The notes under the pieces were generated by a model, which ran no database searches, had not been told where the DNA came from, and worked only from the letters and a program-made list of their open reading frames with translations. Shown in pieces: positions 1 to 8,767 of a stretch of DNA of 64,000 nucleotides (position 1 is its first letter; every line of letters begins with the position of its first letter). A program made the position numbers and the translations under genes. The stretch is from NCBI RefSeq assembly GCF_002287375.1, contig NZ_NPOA01000008.1:62001-126000 (forward strand), written 5' to 3'. The stretch comes from Virgibacillus profundi (GTDB taxonomy: Bacteria; Bacillota; Bacilli; Bacillales; Amphibacillaceae).

Positions 1-451
1 CTACTATTCTGGCAATGGGATAGATTCCCTTTTCTTCAAGAACCTGCATCATGCTTTCCGGATCACTTATAAAATTCTTAGCGATATCCTCATAGGGTGA
101 TCCCTCTTTCGGTTTAAACGTTAAATTACCATGATCCTCTTTAATATCGATGACCATCGCATTTAAATCAGAGTTTTCAACAAGATCAAGCAGTGTTTCA
201 AAACGACTGCCACCTGCTGAATTACCCGTCACATAAATCCCTCTGACCGCATCAGGATATTCAAAATTGTAGCCTGAATCATATGTAAAACGTTTCATAT
301 GCTTATCTGTATCAATTAATTTTAAACTCGTTTGTCTTTCTTTATGTACGCTTGCTTGAAGTGTTTCTTCTCCACTACTTGTTATAGGTATTAAAAAACA
401 GAGCAGTAGAACGCTTATAACTGTAAAAATTCTATGCTGGCTTCTCCTCAT
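1..451 (-). CDS. Putative glycoside hydrolase (DUF4015-like), N-terminal part only
   Basis: The gene runs off the left edge, so only about 150 N-terminal residues are visible. It opens with a basic stretch (MRRSQHR) and a hydrophobic segment of about 18 residues, consistent with a secretion signal or membrane anchor. The following region contains VRGIYVTGNSAGG and a VIDIKEDHGNLTF stretch, the pattern I associate with the putative glycosyl hydrolase domain DUF4015, a TIM-barrel-like exported family of unknown substrate. AGGAG lies about 10 bases before the ATG at 451. The family call rests on memory of these motifs; the catalytic part is outside the window. Confidence 0.7.
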   Translation of the reverse strand, partial: MRRSQHRIFTVISVLLLCFLIPITSSGEETLQASVHKERQTSLKLIDTDKHMKRFTYDSGYNFEYPDAVRGIYVTGNSAGGSRFETLLDLVENSDLNAMVIDIKEDHGNLTFKPKEGSPYEDIAKNFISDPESMMQVLEEKGIYPIARIV

Positions 452-645
452 ATACTATCATTCTCCTAAATTTACTTTAAATCTAGTATATATGAAAAAG
501 ATAGATAAATGAATGGGTAAAATTAGATATTTTGTCGAATTTTTTTATAGTTCGGCAAAGAATGGAAATAAAAGGATAATACATAAAAATATATCTAATA
601 TTTCATAATTTAATTGGCTTTTTTTTCTAATCCGCCTATTCACTA

Positions 646-1452
646 TTAGTTATTAAGAATTGATCTAATGATATGAATCGAATCCCATTCACCGCCAGAA
701 AGAAATGTAATCGGATATTTCTTTTTAAAAACCTTTTCCTTAATTTCATGTTCATTATATCCTTGCTTTTGCAGTAAGCATATATTTTCCTGCAGTTCTT
801 TCAAATAATCAAGCTTCCTTGTTAGCGCTTGACGCCCATCCTTCACATATCCCGCATGGCAACAAAATAACTCACCAAAATCATATGTCAGCACATTTTC
901 TATTGAATTGATGATAGAAGGTATATTTTCTTCACGTAATACAACTTTCGTTTTGGGATGTACATATAAGTCTCCTGAAAACAACTGTCCTGTTTCCCGA
1001 TTCAAAAATGATAGATGATCCTTTGCATGTCCCGGGGTATTGATTACATCCCACGTTGCATTTCGGGAAGTAAATGTGTTGCCAATCGGCTCCGCTTGAA
1101 AGGGAACTCTTTTTCCCCAAAATAATTGTCGATACAACGGATAATCCGCTTCTTGCGAACATTCTCCTATTGTCATTTCATTCATATAAATAGGTAATTT
1201 ATATTCATTTTGTAAAAACGCTGCCCCTCCAGTATGATCCTCATGGAAATGTGTAATCATAACTTTGTCTACATCTGCCTGTGCAAAAAATGGACTAAAT
1301 TCCTTTAGCAATGATTTTGAACCAGTATCAATTAAAACACCGTCAGTCTCAAAGCTGCAGACATTTAACTTCACATTCTTTAATGTTACCGTTCCATTTA
1401 TGAATCGTACATTACTCATCTCACCTATTAAAGATTTCCTTTTTAGAAACAT
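646..1452 (-). CDS. MBL-fold metallo-hydrolase
   Basis: A 268-residue metallo-beta-lactamase-fold protein. The metal-binding motif THFHEDHTGG is at residues 67-76, with further likely ligands in TPGHAKDHLSF (about residue 141), LFSGDLYV (about 160) and CCHAGY (about 197). This gives the full HxHxDH, H, D, H set of a dinuclear metal hydrolase, so it should be active, probably as a cytoplasmic thioesterase/glyoxalase-type hydrolase of unknown substrate. No signal peptide is seen. The listed start has AAGG a few bases upstream; an internal ATG at 1419 preceded by AGGTGAG is an alternative giving MSNVRFING. It stands alone between divergent and convergent neighbours. Confidence 0.8.
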   Translation of the reverse strand: MFLKRKSLIGEMSNVRFINGTVTLKNVKLNVCSFETDGVLIDTGSKSLLKEFSPFFAQADVDKVMITHFHEDHTGGAAFLQNEYKLPIYMNEMTIGECSQEADYPLYRQLFWGKRVPFQAEPIGNTFTSRNATWDVINTPGHAKDHLSFLNRETGQLFSGDLYVHPKTKVVLREENIPSIINSIENVLTYDFGELFCCHAGYVKDGRQALTRKLDYLKELQENICLLQKQGYNEHEIKEKVFKKKYPITFLSGGEWDSIHIIRSILNN

Positions 1453-1584
1453 ACATCCTTCCCCTTCCCACCCTTATCATATATACAGAATAGCATAAAA
1501 TGAATGATTATTCATTTTTAATAAATAAATATGTAGATCTACTGTTTAGCGAAATATGTTCAGTCCTTTTCCACTCCTTACATA

Positions 1585-1619
1585 CAAAAAACACAAGAAT
1601 TCTCTGGGAGATCTTGTGC
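1585..1619 (-). terminator. Intrinsic terminator after the M20 amidohydrolase
   Basis: On the minus strand a stem CACAAGATCTCC / AGAATTCTTGTG is followed by a run of T residues just downstream of the amidohydrolase stop. Confidence 0.75.
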
Positions 1620-1641
1620 TTAAGTTCGGTTGGTATAACTA

Positions 1642-2835
1642 CTATTTTTCAGAATCACAGAAAGACGCTACAACTGCCGCCATTGCCTTTGCACTTATAA
1701 TAAGGCTTTTTTCATTAATATCAAATTTGGGATGATGATGCGGATACCATTTCCTATCCTCGGGCATTGCACCTACATAGAAAAAGCAGCCTGGCTTTTC
1801 TTTAAGATAATAAGCGAAATCCTCAGATGGTGGCAATGGCACTGTTTCCTCGACAGCATCTACTTCCGGAATAGAGGCTTGCTCCAAAGCCTTTTGGACT
1901 TGTTCTGTCACTCCCGGGTCATTATATAGTACTGGATAGTCATTCTTATATTCAAGGATCGTTTCGACACCATAGGAAGCTTCTAATCCTTTGGCAAACT
2001 CACGAACCTGTTCCTCCACAATATCACGAGATTCATGTGACATCGTTCGCACATCCCCTTCAAGTGTTACGGCATCCTTGATGACATTAAATTGTCCCTT
2101 TCCATCAAAGGAACCAATTGTTACAACAGCAGTTTCAAAGGGATCGATTCTGCGGCTTACAATCGTTTGACAGTTCATAACAAATGAACTTGCTGCGACA
2201 ATGGCGTCATTTGCCATATGTGGTGAGGAACCATGTCCGCCTTTCCCTTGAATTTTCAGATTAAAGTAAGATCTTCCGGTTTGAGTATTTCCACTTCTGT
2301 AATATACCTTTCCTGTGTCCATCATCGACATGACATGAATCCCAAACACGGCATCCACTCCGTCTAAAACGCCTGCTTTAATCATACCGATGGCTCCACC
2401 TGGAGGCATTTCCTCAGCTGGTTGATGAATGACTTTAATCGTCCCCGTTAATTGTTTCTTTACCTCCGCTAACGTTTCAGCCAAGATCAACATGTATGCG
2501 GTGTGCCCGTCATGTCCACACGCATGCATCACACCTTCATTTTTAGAAGCGAATGGAAGGTCTGTTTCCTCTTTGATTGGCAATGCATCAAAATCTGCCC
2601 GAATTGCAATGGTTTTACCTGGGTTTGCACCTTTTATTGTAACAACGATCCCTCTTTGCCCATCAAAATCTGTTTCCATTGAATCCACTGGTAAATCTTT
2701 ATAAAATGCTTCGATGTAAGCAGCGGTCTTTTCCTCCTGAAACGAAACTTCCGGATTTTCATGAAGGTATCGCCGTATTTCTATGATACGATCCTTCTTT
2801 GCATCTAATTTTTCCAATAGTTCTGTGAGTAACAC
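1642..2835 (-). CDS. M20-family amidohydrolase
   Basis: A 397-residue cytoplasmic metal-dependent amidohydrolase of the M20 / N-acyl-amino-acid hydrolase type (hippurate hydrolase, YxeP and YkuR relatives). The N-terminal RRYLHENPEVSFQE, the HACGHDGHTA motif, the PAEE motif (QPAEEMPPGG) and the C-terminal SEDFAYYL-HHHPKF region are all present, so metal binding and catalysis look intact. The substrate cannot be read from sequence; an N-acyl amino acid or an acylated peptide fragment is most likely. The start is GTG at 2835 with AGGAGG seven bases upstream. It is monocistronic, with its own terminator at 1585-1619. Confidence 0.85.
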   Translation of the reverse strand: MLLTELLEKLDAKKDRIIEIRRYLHENPEVSFQEEKTAAYIEAFYKDLPVDSMETDFDGQRGIVVTIKGANPGKTIAIRADFDALPIKEETDLPFASKNEGVMHACGHDGHTAYMLILAETLAEVKKQLTGTIKVIHQPAEEMPPGGAIGMIKAGVLDGVDAVFGIHVMSMMDTGKVYYRSGNTQTGRSYFNLKIQGKGGHGSSPHMANDAIVAASSFVMNCQTIVSRRIDPFETAVVTIGSFDGKGQFNVIKDAVTLEGDVRTMSHESRDIVEEQVREFAKGLEASYGVETILEYKNDYPVLYNDPGVTEQVQKALEQASIPEVDAVEETVPLPPSEDFAYYLKEKPGCFFYVGAMPEDRKWYPHHHPKFDINEKSLIISAKAMAAVVASFCDSEK

Positions 2836-3275
2836 AGGATAACCTCCTTTATCTGACTTTACCCTTATGTCTTTAAAACAATGCTTTCAATATCTGTTAC
2901 TTATGCCCGAATGATTTGGAATTATTAGGGTTAGGGTGAAAAGCAGCAACTGAATTAATATTATGTGTAATTCTTACTGTAAAATCCCGGTCAATCTTGA
3001 AAAATATACATTAAATCAACGCTGAAATCATCCAGAAATTTCGATGTTATATCTCCTGTATCTGTTTTCATAGGGATTAATAGAATCACAATAATAAATA
3101 CATTGTTTAATGAGCTTTCCATTTCATAAACCCCCGAAGCTAATTTTTTCTTTTCATTTTAAAAATTCTCTTCCAACACTAATCTAACATCACCAAAGCA
3201 AAAAAGTATATGTAACTGACCATAAAGTCTATAATAGTAAAGTTGTAATTTTCATCTAGGAGAGAATAAAAAAAT
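2836..3275. other. Intergenic region without a confident gene
   Basis: This 440-base stretch between divergent genes is AT-rich. The only coding candidate is a 43-codon minus-strand ORF at 2991-3122 starting MESSLNNVFIIVILL, with a weak GGGGG ribosome site; it could be a small membrane peptide or a remnant. I see no RNA structure, repeat or convincing operator. Confidence 0.4.
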
Positions 3276-4154
3276 ATGTTAAAAGCTTATACGTGGCTCA
3301 CTTTTTGTGTGTTAGTATGGGGCAGTAATTTTGTGTTCGGAAAAATTTTATTGCAGGATTTCTCGCCCTCTCTATTAACATCACTCAGGCTTTTCTTTAT
3401 TGTGTTATTTTTAATTGGAATAGCCTCATATAAAAAACATTTTAAACGTTTAAATAAAACAGATTTACTTGCTATTACTTTTCTTGGGATTGTTGGTGTA
3501 TTTATCAATCAATGGACTTTTTTTGTGGGATTAGAAACCGCTGATCCAACAACATCTGCATTAATTCTGGCAACAACTCCTATTTTAACTGGCTTTTTGG
3601 CAGCCATTTTCTTAAAGGAAAAATTGACGATTCGCATGTTGCTGGGGTCTGTTGTTGCGATAGTGGGCATTTATTTTGTTGTAGCTAAAGGGAGCTTGTC
3701 CTCTTTAAGTATTGATAAAGGTTTGTTATGGATTGTTGTTACGATGATAACATTCGCCATCATGATTATTATGACAAGGGTGCTTTCACGTAAAGTTGAT
3801 CCACTTACAATTACCTTATATTCGAATATTGTTGGCTTTATTGTTTCAATTCCGTTTGTTTTTGTAGCAGACAATCCAATACGGGTAAGTATGAATATTC
3901 CCGATTGGGCTTTTCTAATTGGAACAGCAATTGTTGTACACGGTATCGCTACACTTATTTGGAATAACAATATTCGGCATGTCAATGCTTCGAATGCATC
4001 AATATTATCTAATTTAGAACCTTTTGTAGCTATGATTATGGGACTAATTTTATTGTACAAGCCGATTACAAGTGTAGAGATAATAGGTTCCTTATTTATT
4101 GTGGGAGGCGTCATACTTTCAACATATCAACGAAAAGAATTATACAACCAATAG
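3276..4154 (+). CDS. DMT-superfamily transporter (EamA type)
   Basis: A 292-residue integral membrane protein with ten predicted hydrophobic segments arranged as two EamA repeats (about residues 5-140 and 150-285). It opens with TFCVLVWGSNFVFGK, typical of the first EamA helix, and has the P-T-x-x-A-L-I-L-A-T-T-P motif near residue 90 at the end of repeat one. Members export metabolites or amino acids; the substrate is not predictable. The ribosome site AGGAGA lies before the ATG. It stands alone, transcribed toward the GNAT gene on the other strand. Confidence 0.85.
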   Translation: MLKAYTWLTFCVLVWGSNFVFGKILLQDFSPSLLTSLRLFFIVLFLIGIASYKKHFKRLNKTDLLAITFLGIVGVFINQWTFFVGLETADPTTSALILATTPILTGFLAAIFLKEKLTIRMLLGSVVAIVGIYFVVAKGSLSSLSIDKGLLWIVVTMITFAIMIIMTRVLSRKVDPLTITLYSNIVGFIVSIPFVFVADNPIRVSMNIPDWAFLIGTAIVVHGIATLIWNNNIRHVNASNASILSNLEPFVAMIMGLILLYKPITSVEIIGSLFIVGGVILSTYQRKELYNQ

Positions 4155-4155
4155 G

Positions 4156-4297
4156 TAATTGATAATGGTAAAGTGAGATCCAGATGACAACGAAACGATC
4201 AAAATCAGAATTGGAATCGTAACAATTTGTGGAATATAAAAAAACATTTACTAAATCCACTAACCATTTCCCTATGATTGCAATGACGAAAATAACT
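4156..4297 (-). pseudogene. Possible decayed membrane-protein fragment
   Basis: On the minus strand one frame reads VIFVIAIIGKWLVDLVNV and, after a T-rich homopolymer, a second frame reads IPQIVTIPILILIVSLSSG. Joined by a one-base shift they make a continuous hydrophobic sequence, as expected for the relic of a polytopic protein. The fragment abuts the GNAT stop codon and has no start. I could not assign a family. Confidence 0.25.
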
Positions 4298-4299
4298 TT

Positions 4300-4746
4300 C
4301 TAGATTTCATTATCTAATTTTATTTCCATCAATGTAGAAATTTCCTGAAAGCCAAGCTTTTGATAAAGATGTTTTATATGGTTTCCTGAAAAAACATTTA
4401 ATTGGACTTTTGTATACCCCTCCTCTTTCAAAAGCTTAAGTGCTTCTTTAAAAAGTATTTCTGCTAACCCTTGTCTGCGATAGTTTGGCAGTACATAGAT
4501 TTCTGGAATGATCCCGACAGTATCATCTGTATAATAGTCAATCGTACTTGTGACAGCAATCCAGCCCTTTATAACATTTTTTTCAATATAGACAAGATAA
4601 TAGCCAGCAGATAAAAACGAGAACACCATTTGATGTGCTTTTTCCTGTGTTGGAATAACATAACCCATGCTTGCTTCTTTTAATACATCTATTGAATAAT
4701 CCAATATTTCTTGTGTTTCATGATAAGTAGCTTTTCTAATAGTCAT
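4300..4746 (-). CDS. GNAT family N-acetyltransferase
   Basis: A 148-residue cytoplasmic acetyltransferase. The fold markers are the N-terminal MTIRKATYHET, the central beta4 segment (VGIIPEIYVLPNYR) and the acetyl-CoA loop YRRQGLAEILFKEAL matching R/Q-x-x-G-x-G/A, followed by HLYQKLGFQEIS. I chose the ATG at 4746 because it follows a GGGGGGTG ribosome site and gives the family's usual N-terminus; a longer frame begins 51 bases upstream without support. The upstream residues WFRVVFEGG in that longer frame may be leftover sequence of the truncated methyltransferase gene before it. Substrate unknown. Confidence 0.8.
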   Translation of the reverse strand: MTIRKATYHETQEILDYSIDVLKEASMGYVIPTQEKAHQMVFSFLSAGYYLVYIEKNVIKGWIAVTSTIDYYTDDTVGIIPEIYVLPNYRRQGLAEILFKEALKLLKEEGYTKVQLNVFSGNHIKHLYQKLGFQEISTLMEIKLDNEI

Positions 4747-4806
4747 TCTTTTACACCCCCCTTCAAAAACGACTCTGAACCATTCTACACACAGCATCTA
4801 AAAACT

Positions 4807-5046
4807 CTATAACCTTTTTCTTGCTTTATCCACCATTATTTTATTGTAATCCAATGATGTAACATGACATGGGTAGGTTTCTGCAATATATGCGCTTGTT
4901 TGACCAGTACCACAACCGGCATCAAGAACCCGCTTCTCTTCATTTATATCTTCCTGTGATAATATTCTTTTCGTTAATTGAAGCCCCCCTGGATGGGCAC
5001 CCCCAACACCAAATAATGCTAAACAATCGAGATATGTGTTATTCAA
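4807..5046 (-). pseudogene. Truncated class I SAM methyltransferase
   Basis: Only the first 79 or so residues of a methyltransferase survive: an N-terminal cap (DCLALFGVGGAHPGG) and SAM motif I (VLDAGCGTGQT) with the acidic end of beta2 (VTSLDYNKIMVDKA). The frame stops directly after the helix following motif II, whereas family members run to roughly 250 residues with the substrate domain behind it. The likely start is TTG at 5046 after AAAGGAG. The GNAT gene follows after about 60 bases, so an internal deletion has probably removed the rest. A functional 79-residue protein is unlikely. Confidence 0.75.
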
Positions 5047-5200
5047 GCTTAGTCCCGCTCCTTTCAAGTGTAATAATTACATATACAATATGATGGCTGA
5101 AAGAATTCGGTTACCTTATTAGTATGTAGGATTTAGGAAGGTAACGTTTAATTGCAAGATACATATTTTATGTAAAAGATGTGTAATAAGGAGTATTGCT

Positions 5201-5977
5201 ATGAGTGTAATTAGAACAGATAAATGGTTACTGGATTTGTATGACAGGCCGGTTGAATTGTGCGAAAAGCTAACGGCATACTTTGAAGATGTATATGCGC
5301 CCGAAATCTATAATCATTTAATTTCCCATGGTATGTATCGTTACCCCTTAAAGAATGGGAAAGAATTCGTGCGACAATTGCAGGATAATAAAGTATGGGA
5401 ACTTGTCCAAAAGGAAAAAAGACAACTTCAAAAATTATGGGAAGGGCCGAGTATTCCAATTTTTATCTTTCCCTCAGATCCCAACAATCGAAAAATGAAA
5501 CAGGAACATAACGGAAAGTCCGGTCTTGCCTTCAACGATAAACTGTTTTTATTTATTTCAAAGGATAATACAGAAAAGGAAATAAAAGCACTATTTACGC
5601 ATGAATATAACCACGTTTGTCGTCTAACCAGCTATTCAAAAAAAGAAGAAGATTACGTCTTGCTGGATACAATTATTTTAGAAGGACTGGCTGAAAATGC
5701 AGTCCGTGAAAGATTTGGTGAAAAATTTGTTGCTGGCTGGACAACGTATTATTCAGAAGACCAGTTGAAGGAACTATGGAATGGGCTGGTTCTTCCAAAT
5801 AAAAATACTTTAAAAATGGAACGTAAACATCAGGACATTTTATATGGATTACGTCGCTATCCCAAAATGATAGGGTATTGTATCGGATATTACCTGGTTA
5901 CAAACTATATGAAAACAAACAAATTAACGTCTAAAGAATTGTTGGAGATTAAATCCGATACGATTGCACAGGTATAA
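5201..5977 (+). CDS. yjaZ: YjaZ-like DUF2268 predicted zinc metalloprotease
   Basis: A 258-residue protein of the DUF2268 family of predicted Zn-dependent peptidases. The metal motif HEYNH is at residues 134-138 and a probable third ligand lies in ILEGLAENAV (Glu161 or Glu165), as in gluzincins. The N-terminus VIRTDKWLLDLYDRP resembles B. subtilis YjaZ as I remember it; in B. subtilis that gene follows fabF, whereas here it lies about 6 kb away with other genes between. No signal peptide is seen, so it is probably cytoplasmic. The ATG follows AAGGAG. Its natural substrate is unknown. Confidence 0.75.
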   Translation: MSVIRTDKWLLDLYDRPVELCEKLTAYFEDVYAPEIYNHLISHGMYRYPLKNGKEFVRQLQDNKVWELVQKEKRQLQKLWEGPSIPIFIFPSDPNNRKMKQEHNGKSGLAFNDKLFLFISKDNTEKEIKALFTHEYNHVCRLTSYSKKEEDYVLLDTIILEGLAENAVRERFGEKFVAGWTTYYSEDQLKELWNGLVLPNKNTLKMERKHQDILYGLRRYPKMIGYCIGYYLVTNYMKTNKLTSKELLEIKSDTIAQV

Positions 5978-6032
5978 AAGAGAAGAACTATTTCCACTTC
6001 CTGAGAGTAACTTGCTTAGGCATAGGAGAGAT

Positions 6033-6061
6033 AAAACAGACGAAAAACTTCGTCTGTTTTA
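6033..6061. terminator. Bidirectional terminator
   Basis: AAAACAGACG / CGTCTGTTTT stem with a short loop between two converging genes; A-rich on one side and T-rich on the other, so it can serve both strands. Confidence 0.7.
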
Positions 6062-6091
6062 CTGTCCTCACGATAGTAATTTTATATCAAA

Positions 6092-6355
6092 TTACCAGAA
6101 GAAAAATGGAAGTAAAACTAATCCAGCAATTGCACCCAATGCAAGTCCATATCCGAATCCACCAAATCCATATCCATAGCCGTAACCATAACCAAATCCA
6201 CCTAAATTTCTATTACGTCCAAATGGTTGTATAAATACCCTGTTGTTGCTAACACGCTGAATAATTCCTCTGTGACATATTCCATCATGGGTTCTTATTT
6301 CAACAGCTCTTCCTCTATATTTTTGACAAAGTGCATGATAATGACCAACCGACAT
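6092..6355 (-). CDS. Small Gly/Tyr-rich protein with Sm-like N-terminus and hydrophobic tail
   Basis: An 87-residue protein in three parts. Residues 1-45 contain VEIRTHDGICHRGII, then NNRVFIQPF, which resembles the strand-turn pattern of Sm/LSm folds (charged-DG-x-x-x-x-G-x-I). Residues 52-70 are almost only Gly, Tyr and Phe. The last 17 residues are a hydrophobic segment ending LPFFFW. The ATG at 6355 follows GGGGGTGG; the longer frame has no such support. A protein with the same plan is at 16387-16716. Neighbouring YjcZ-type sporulation genes suggest a spore coat or envelope role, but this is inference. Confidence 0.7.
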   Translation of the reverse strand: MSVGHYHALCQKYRGRAVEIRTHDGICHRGIIQRVSNNRVFIQPFGRNRNLGGFGYGYGYGYGFGGFGYGLALGAIAGLVLLPFFFW

Positions 6356-6513
6356 TTTTCCACCCCCATATCTAAATAGATATATGACATTGTATGTATT
6401 GGCATTAATTGTAGTAAAGGACAAATGCATTAGGGGTTTCGTGGAGATTGAAAATAAGCTTAGGGACAAAAAAATGGAAGCCTAAAGATCCTTAAACATG
6501 GGTATCCGTCTAG

Positions 6514-6540
6514 ACAGTATGAATACTTCTACATACGCTA
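6514..6540 (+). promoter_or_regulatory. Possible sigma-K promoter before the YjcZ-type genes
   Basis: A CATACGCTA element matches the sigma-K -10 consensus CATAnnnTA, with AC 16 bases upstream as a minimal -35. It lies 28 bases before the first YjcZ start. The gerP operon has a similar element at a similar distance. Confidence 0.4.
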
Positions 6541-6568
6541 GATATATACGTTTGGAGGTGTTGTTTTC

Positions 6569-6673
6569 ATGAGTGAACCAGTTGCTGAATATGGCTACGG
6601 TGGAGGTTTCGCATTAATTGTCGTATTGTTTATCCTACTAATTATTGTAGGTACGGCTTATGTTGGATTTTAA
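6569..6673 (+). CDS. YjcZ-family sporulation peptide (34 aa)
   Basis: A 34-residue peptide: a short Gly/Tyr-rich N-terminus (EYGYGGG) and a single hydrophobic helix [15 protein letters not shown], the signature of the YjcZ / SscA family of small sporulation proteins. TTGGAGGTG lies eight bases before the ATG. The next gene encodes a longer member with an identical hydrophobic core, so the pair arose by duplication. It is probably a membrane-associated spore peptide made late in the mother cell. Confidence 0.85.
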   Translation: MSEPVAEYGYGGGFALIVVLFILLIIVGTAYVGF

Positions 6674-6708
6674 TTTTAAAAATATAATGAAATGTTAGGA
6701 GGATTCAC

Positions 6709-6885
6709 ATGGGATTTGGATTTGGACCTAGTGGAGGCGGCTGTGGCTGCGGAGGATCAGTTGCTGGAGCCGGATATGGCTATGGTGGACCTGTTGGCGG
6801 TGCTGGATACGGTGCTGGTGGCGGCTTTGCGTTAATCGTTGTATTGTTTATCCTATTAATTATTGTGGGAGCAGCTTGTTTTTAA
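6709..6885 (+). CDS. YjcZ-family sporulation peptide (58 aa)
   Basis: A 58-residue member of the same family as the gene 35 bases upstream, sharing the segment [18 protein letters not shown]. The N-terminal 38 residues are Gly-rich with two Cys (GGGCGCGG) and Tyr-Gly repeats, resembling coat-protein composition. The ribosome site TTAGGAGG is strong. A terminator follows at 6951-6982, so the two peptides form a small operon. The cysteines might cross-link it in the coat; that is inference. Confidence 0.85.
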   Translation: MGFGFGPSGGGCGCGGSVAGAGYGYGGPVGGAGYGAGGGFALIVVLFILLIIVGAACF

Positions 6886-6950
6886 AATTGCTCTTGAAAA
6901 AATAATATGACTTTCCAAGATTACCATCTTATGAAATCTTGTTAGGATAA

Positions 6951-6982
6951 AAATGGCTGTCGTTCAACACGACAGCCATTTT
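6951..6982. terminator. Bidirectional terminator
   Basis: AAATGGCTGTCG / CGACAGCCATTT stem with a seven-base loop, A-run before and T-run after, between the YjcZ operon and the 3' end of the BCCT gene region. Confidence 0.85.
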
Positions 6983-7077
6983 AGTTATTTAATGCACAGC
7001 TAAATAATAGTAAACAATATGTCCCATTTGCATCTTCATCAAAACATCTCTTTTCACGGTATGAGGATTATTGCAGT

Positions 7078-8658
7078 TTACTTAGACTTATCCGTCTTTT
7101 TTCGCTCGATATAGATGACGTTTGCACGGTATTCTCTATGTGCTTTTAAGTCTTCACTGGATGCTTTCATAAAGGACCAGGCGAGTAAGAACATGATAAA
7201 TAGAACCGGGAAACCAGCAACAATACTTGCTGTCTGTAGTGTTTCAAGACCCCCGATAAACATTAAAGTCATTGGAAGTAATAAAAGCGTAAATGCCCAA
7301 AACAGGCGGTTCCAACGTAATGGTTCTCCCGTGTCAATATGCTTTTGAACCACAGCAGCTAAAATATAGGATGCGGAATCAAATGTCGTTGCTAAGAAAA
7401 TCAACGCTAATATCGTAAAGATAACCACAATAATTCCAGCCATTGGCAACTGATTCAATATCTCAATAATCGTAGCTGGTGCACCATTTACATCCATAAA
7501 TCCGATTACGTCAAATGAACCGGATAGCTGTAAGTACATTCCATAGTTTCCGAGGATGCCAAAGAACAACACACTTCCGAACGTTCCCCATATCATCGTG
7601 CCTAAAATCATTTCCCGAATCGTACGTCCACGTGAAATCCGAGCAACAAATAACCCGACAAATGGGGCATAAACAACCCACCATGCCCAGTAAAATACCG
7701 TCCATGATTCTGGAAATCCAGAATCAGGAAAACCATCTACAGTTGCGAGAGGTTCCAGCCATGTTGACCACCGGAAGAAATCGTTCATTAAGATACCTAA
7801 ACTGGTTACAGTTGTTTCACTAATAAATAATGTTGGACCAAAGAGAAATATAAAGCCAAGTAAGAAAAAGGCCAAATAAATATTCACATTACTTAAAAAT
7901 TTGATGCCTTTTTGCAGCCCGGAGTAGGAACTTACAGCAAATATAACCGTTGCGAGAAGCATAATCACTGCCTGAAGTCCCATCGTAACTGAAATACCTG
8001 TAATCTCACTTACGCCTTCTGCAATCATTGGTGTACCAAGAGCCAATGTCGTTCCAGCCCCACCCATTAAGCCAAACATAAACAGGACATCAATAATAAC
8101 CCCTATTGGACCGTCCACCATTTTCCCTAATACCGGTCGAACAGATTCACTAATTTTCAGTATGGGCTTTTTTCGAACATAGTAAAAGTAGGCAATCGGC
8201 AGTGCTGGCAATGTGTAAATTGCCCAAGCAATTGGACCCCAGTGAAAAATCCCATAAGATGTCGCATATTCAATGGCCGCCCCCGATTCTGGTTCTACAT
8301 TAAATGGTGGCGCCTGATAATAATACGCCCACTCAATCATTCCCCAATAAAGAATACTTGAACCGATACCCGCAGAAAACAGCATCGCTGCCCAAGAAAA
8401 GGTGTTAAATTCCCTTTTCACTTCTCTTCCGCCTAACTTAATCTTTCCGTGCCTGCTAAATGCTACATATAAAAGGAAAAATAATGCCGCTATTCCAAGC
8501 AGGATATAGAATACCCCAAAATTGGTCGTCATAAATGTATTTGCCAGATTGATTACCTCTGCTCCCGTTTCCGGGAAAAATATAAGTGGTAAAGATACAG
8601 CCAAAATAATCAATAAAGCTCCTATAAATGTTGACCAATCAATTATATTTCTATTCAC
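7078..8658 (-). CDS. BCCT-family osmolyte transporter
   Basis: A 526-residue, roughly 12-helix transporter of the betaine/carnitine/choline family. Family marks include the GIGSSILYWGMIEWAYYYQ region (residues about 95-115), the FHWGPIAWAIYTLPALPIAYF helix, and the conserved tryptophan-rich segment TVFYWAWWVVYAPFVGLFVARISRGR. Such carriers import betaine, carnitine, choline or ectoine, usually with sodium; the precise substrate is not decidable here. The E-W-A-Y-Y-Y segment is closer to the carnitine/choline branch than to BetP in my memory, with low certainty. It stands alone and fits a halotolerant host. Confidence 0.9.
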   Translation of the reverse strand: MNRNIIDWSTFIGALLIILAVSLPLIFFPETGAEVINLANTFMTTNFGVFYILLGIAALFFLLYVAFSRHGKIKLGGREVKREFNTFSWAAMLFSAGIGSSILYWGMIEWAYYYQAPPFNVEPESGAAIEYATSYGIFHWGPIAWAIYTLPALPIAYFYYVRKKPILKISESVRPVLGKMVDGPIGVIIDVLFMFGLMGGAGTTLALGTPMIAEGVSEITGISVTMGLQAVIMLLATVIFAVSSYSGLQKGIKFLSNVNIYLAFFLLGFIFLFGPTLFISETTVTSLGILMNDFFRWSTWLEPLATVDGFPDSGFPESWTVFYWAWWVVYAPFVGLFVARISRGRTIREMILGTMIWGTFGSVLFFGILGNYGMYLQLSGSFDVIGFMDVNGAPATIIEILNQLPMAGIIVVIFTILALIFLATTFDSASYILAAVVQKHIDTGEPLRWNRLFWAFTLLLLPMTLMFIGGLETLQTASIVAGFPVLFIMFLLAWSFMKASSEDLKAHREYRANVIYIERKKTDKSK

Positions 8659-8767
8659 GATGTAACACCCTTCCTTTTTAGCTTCTAGTTTAAAAATCCC
8701 TCCTTAATATGCTCCAAAATTTGATTTACCATGTGTACATGATAAGTATGTAAACTGGCGAATATTT

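Noticed and set aside
2991-3122. 43-codon minus-strand ORF as a real small gene
   Set aside because: Only a weak ribosome site and no known relative; mentioned in the intergenic entry but not called a gene.
4869-5093. 74-codon plus-strand ORF
   Set aside because: Antisense to the truncated methyltransferase; no support.
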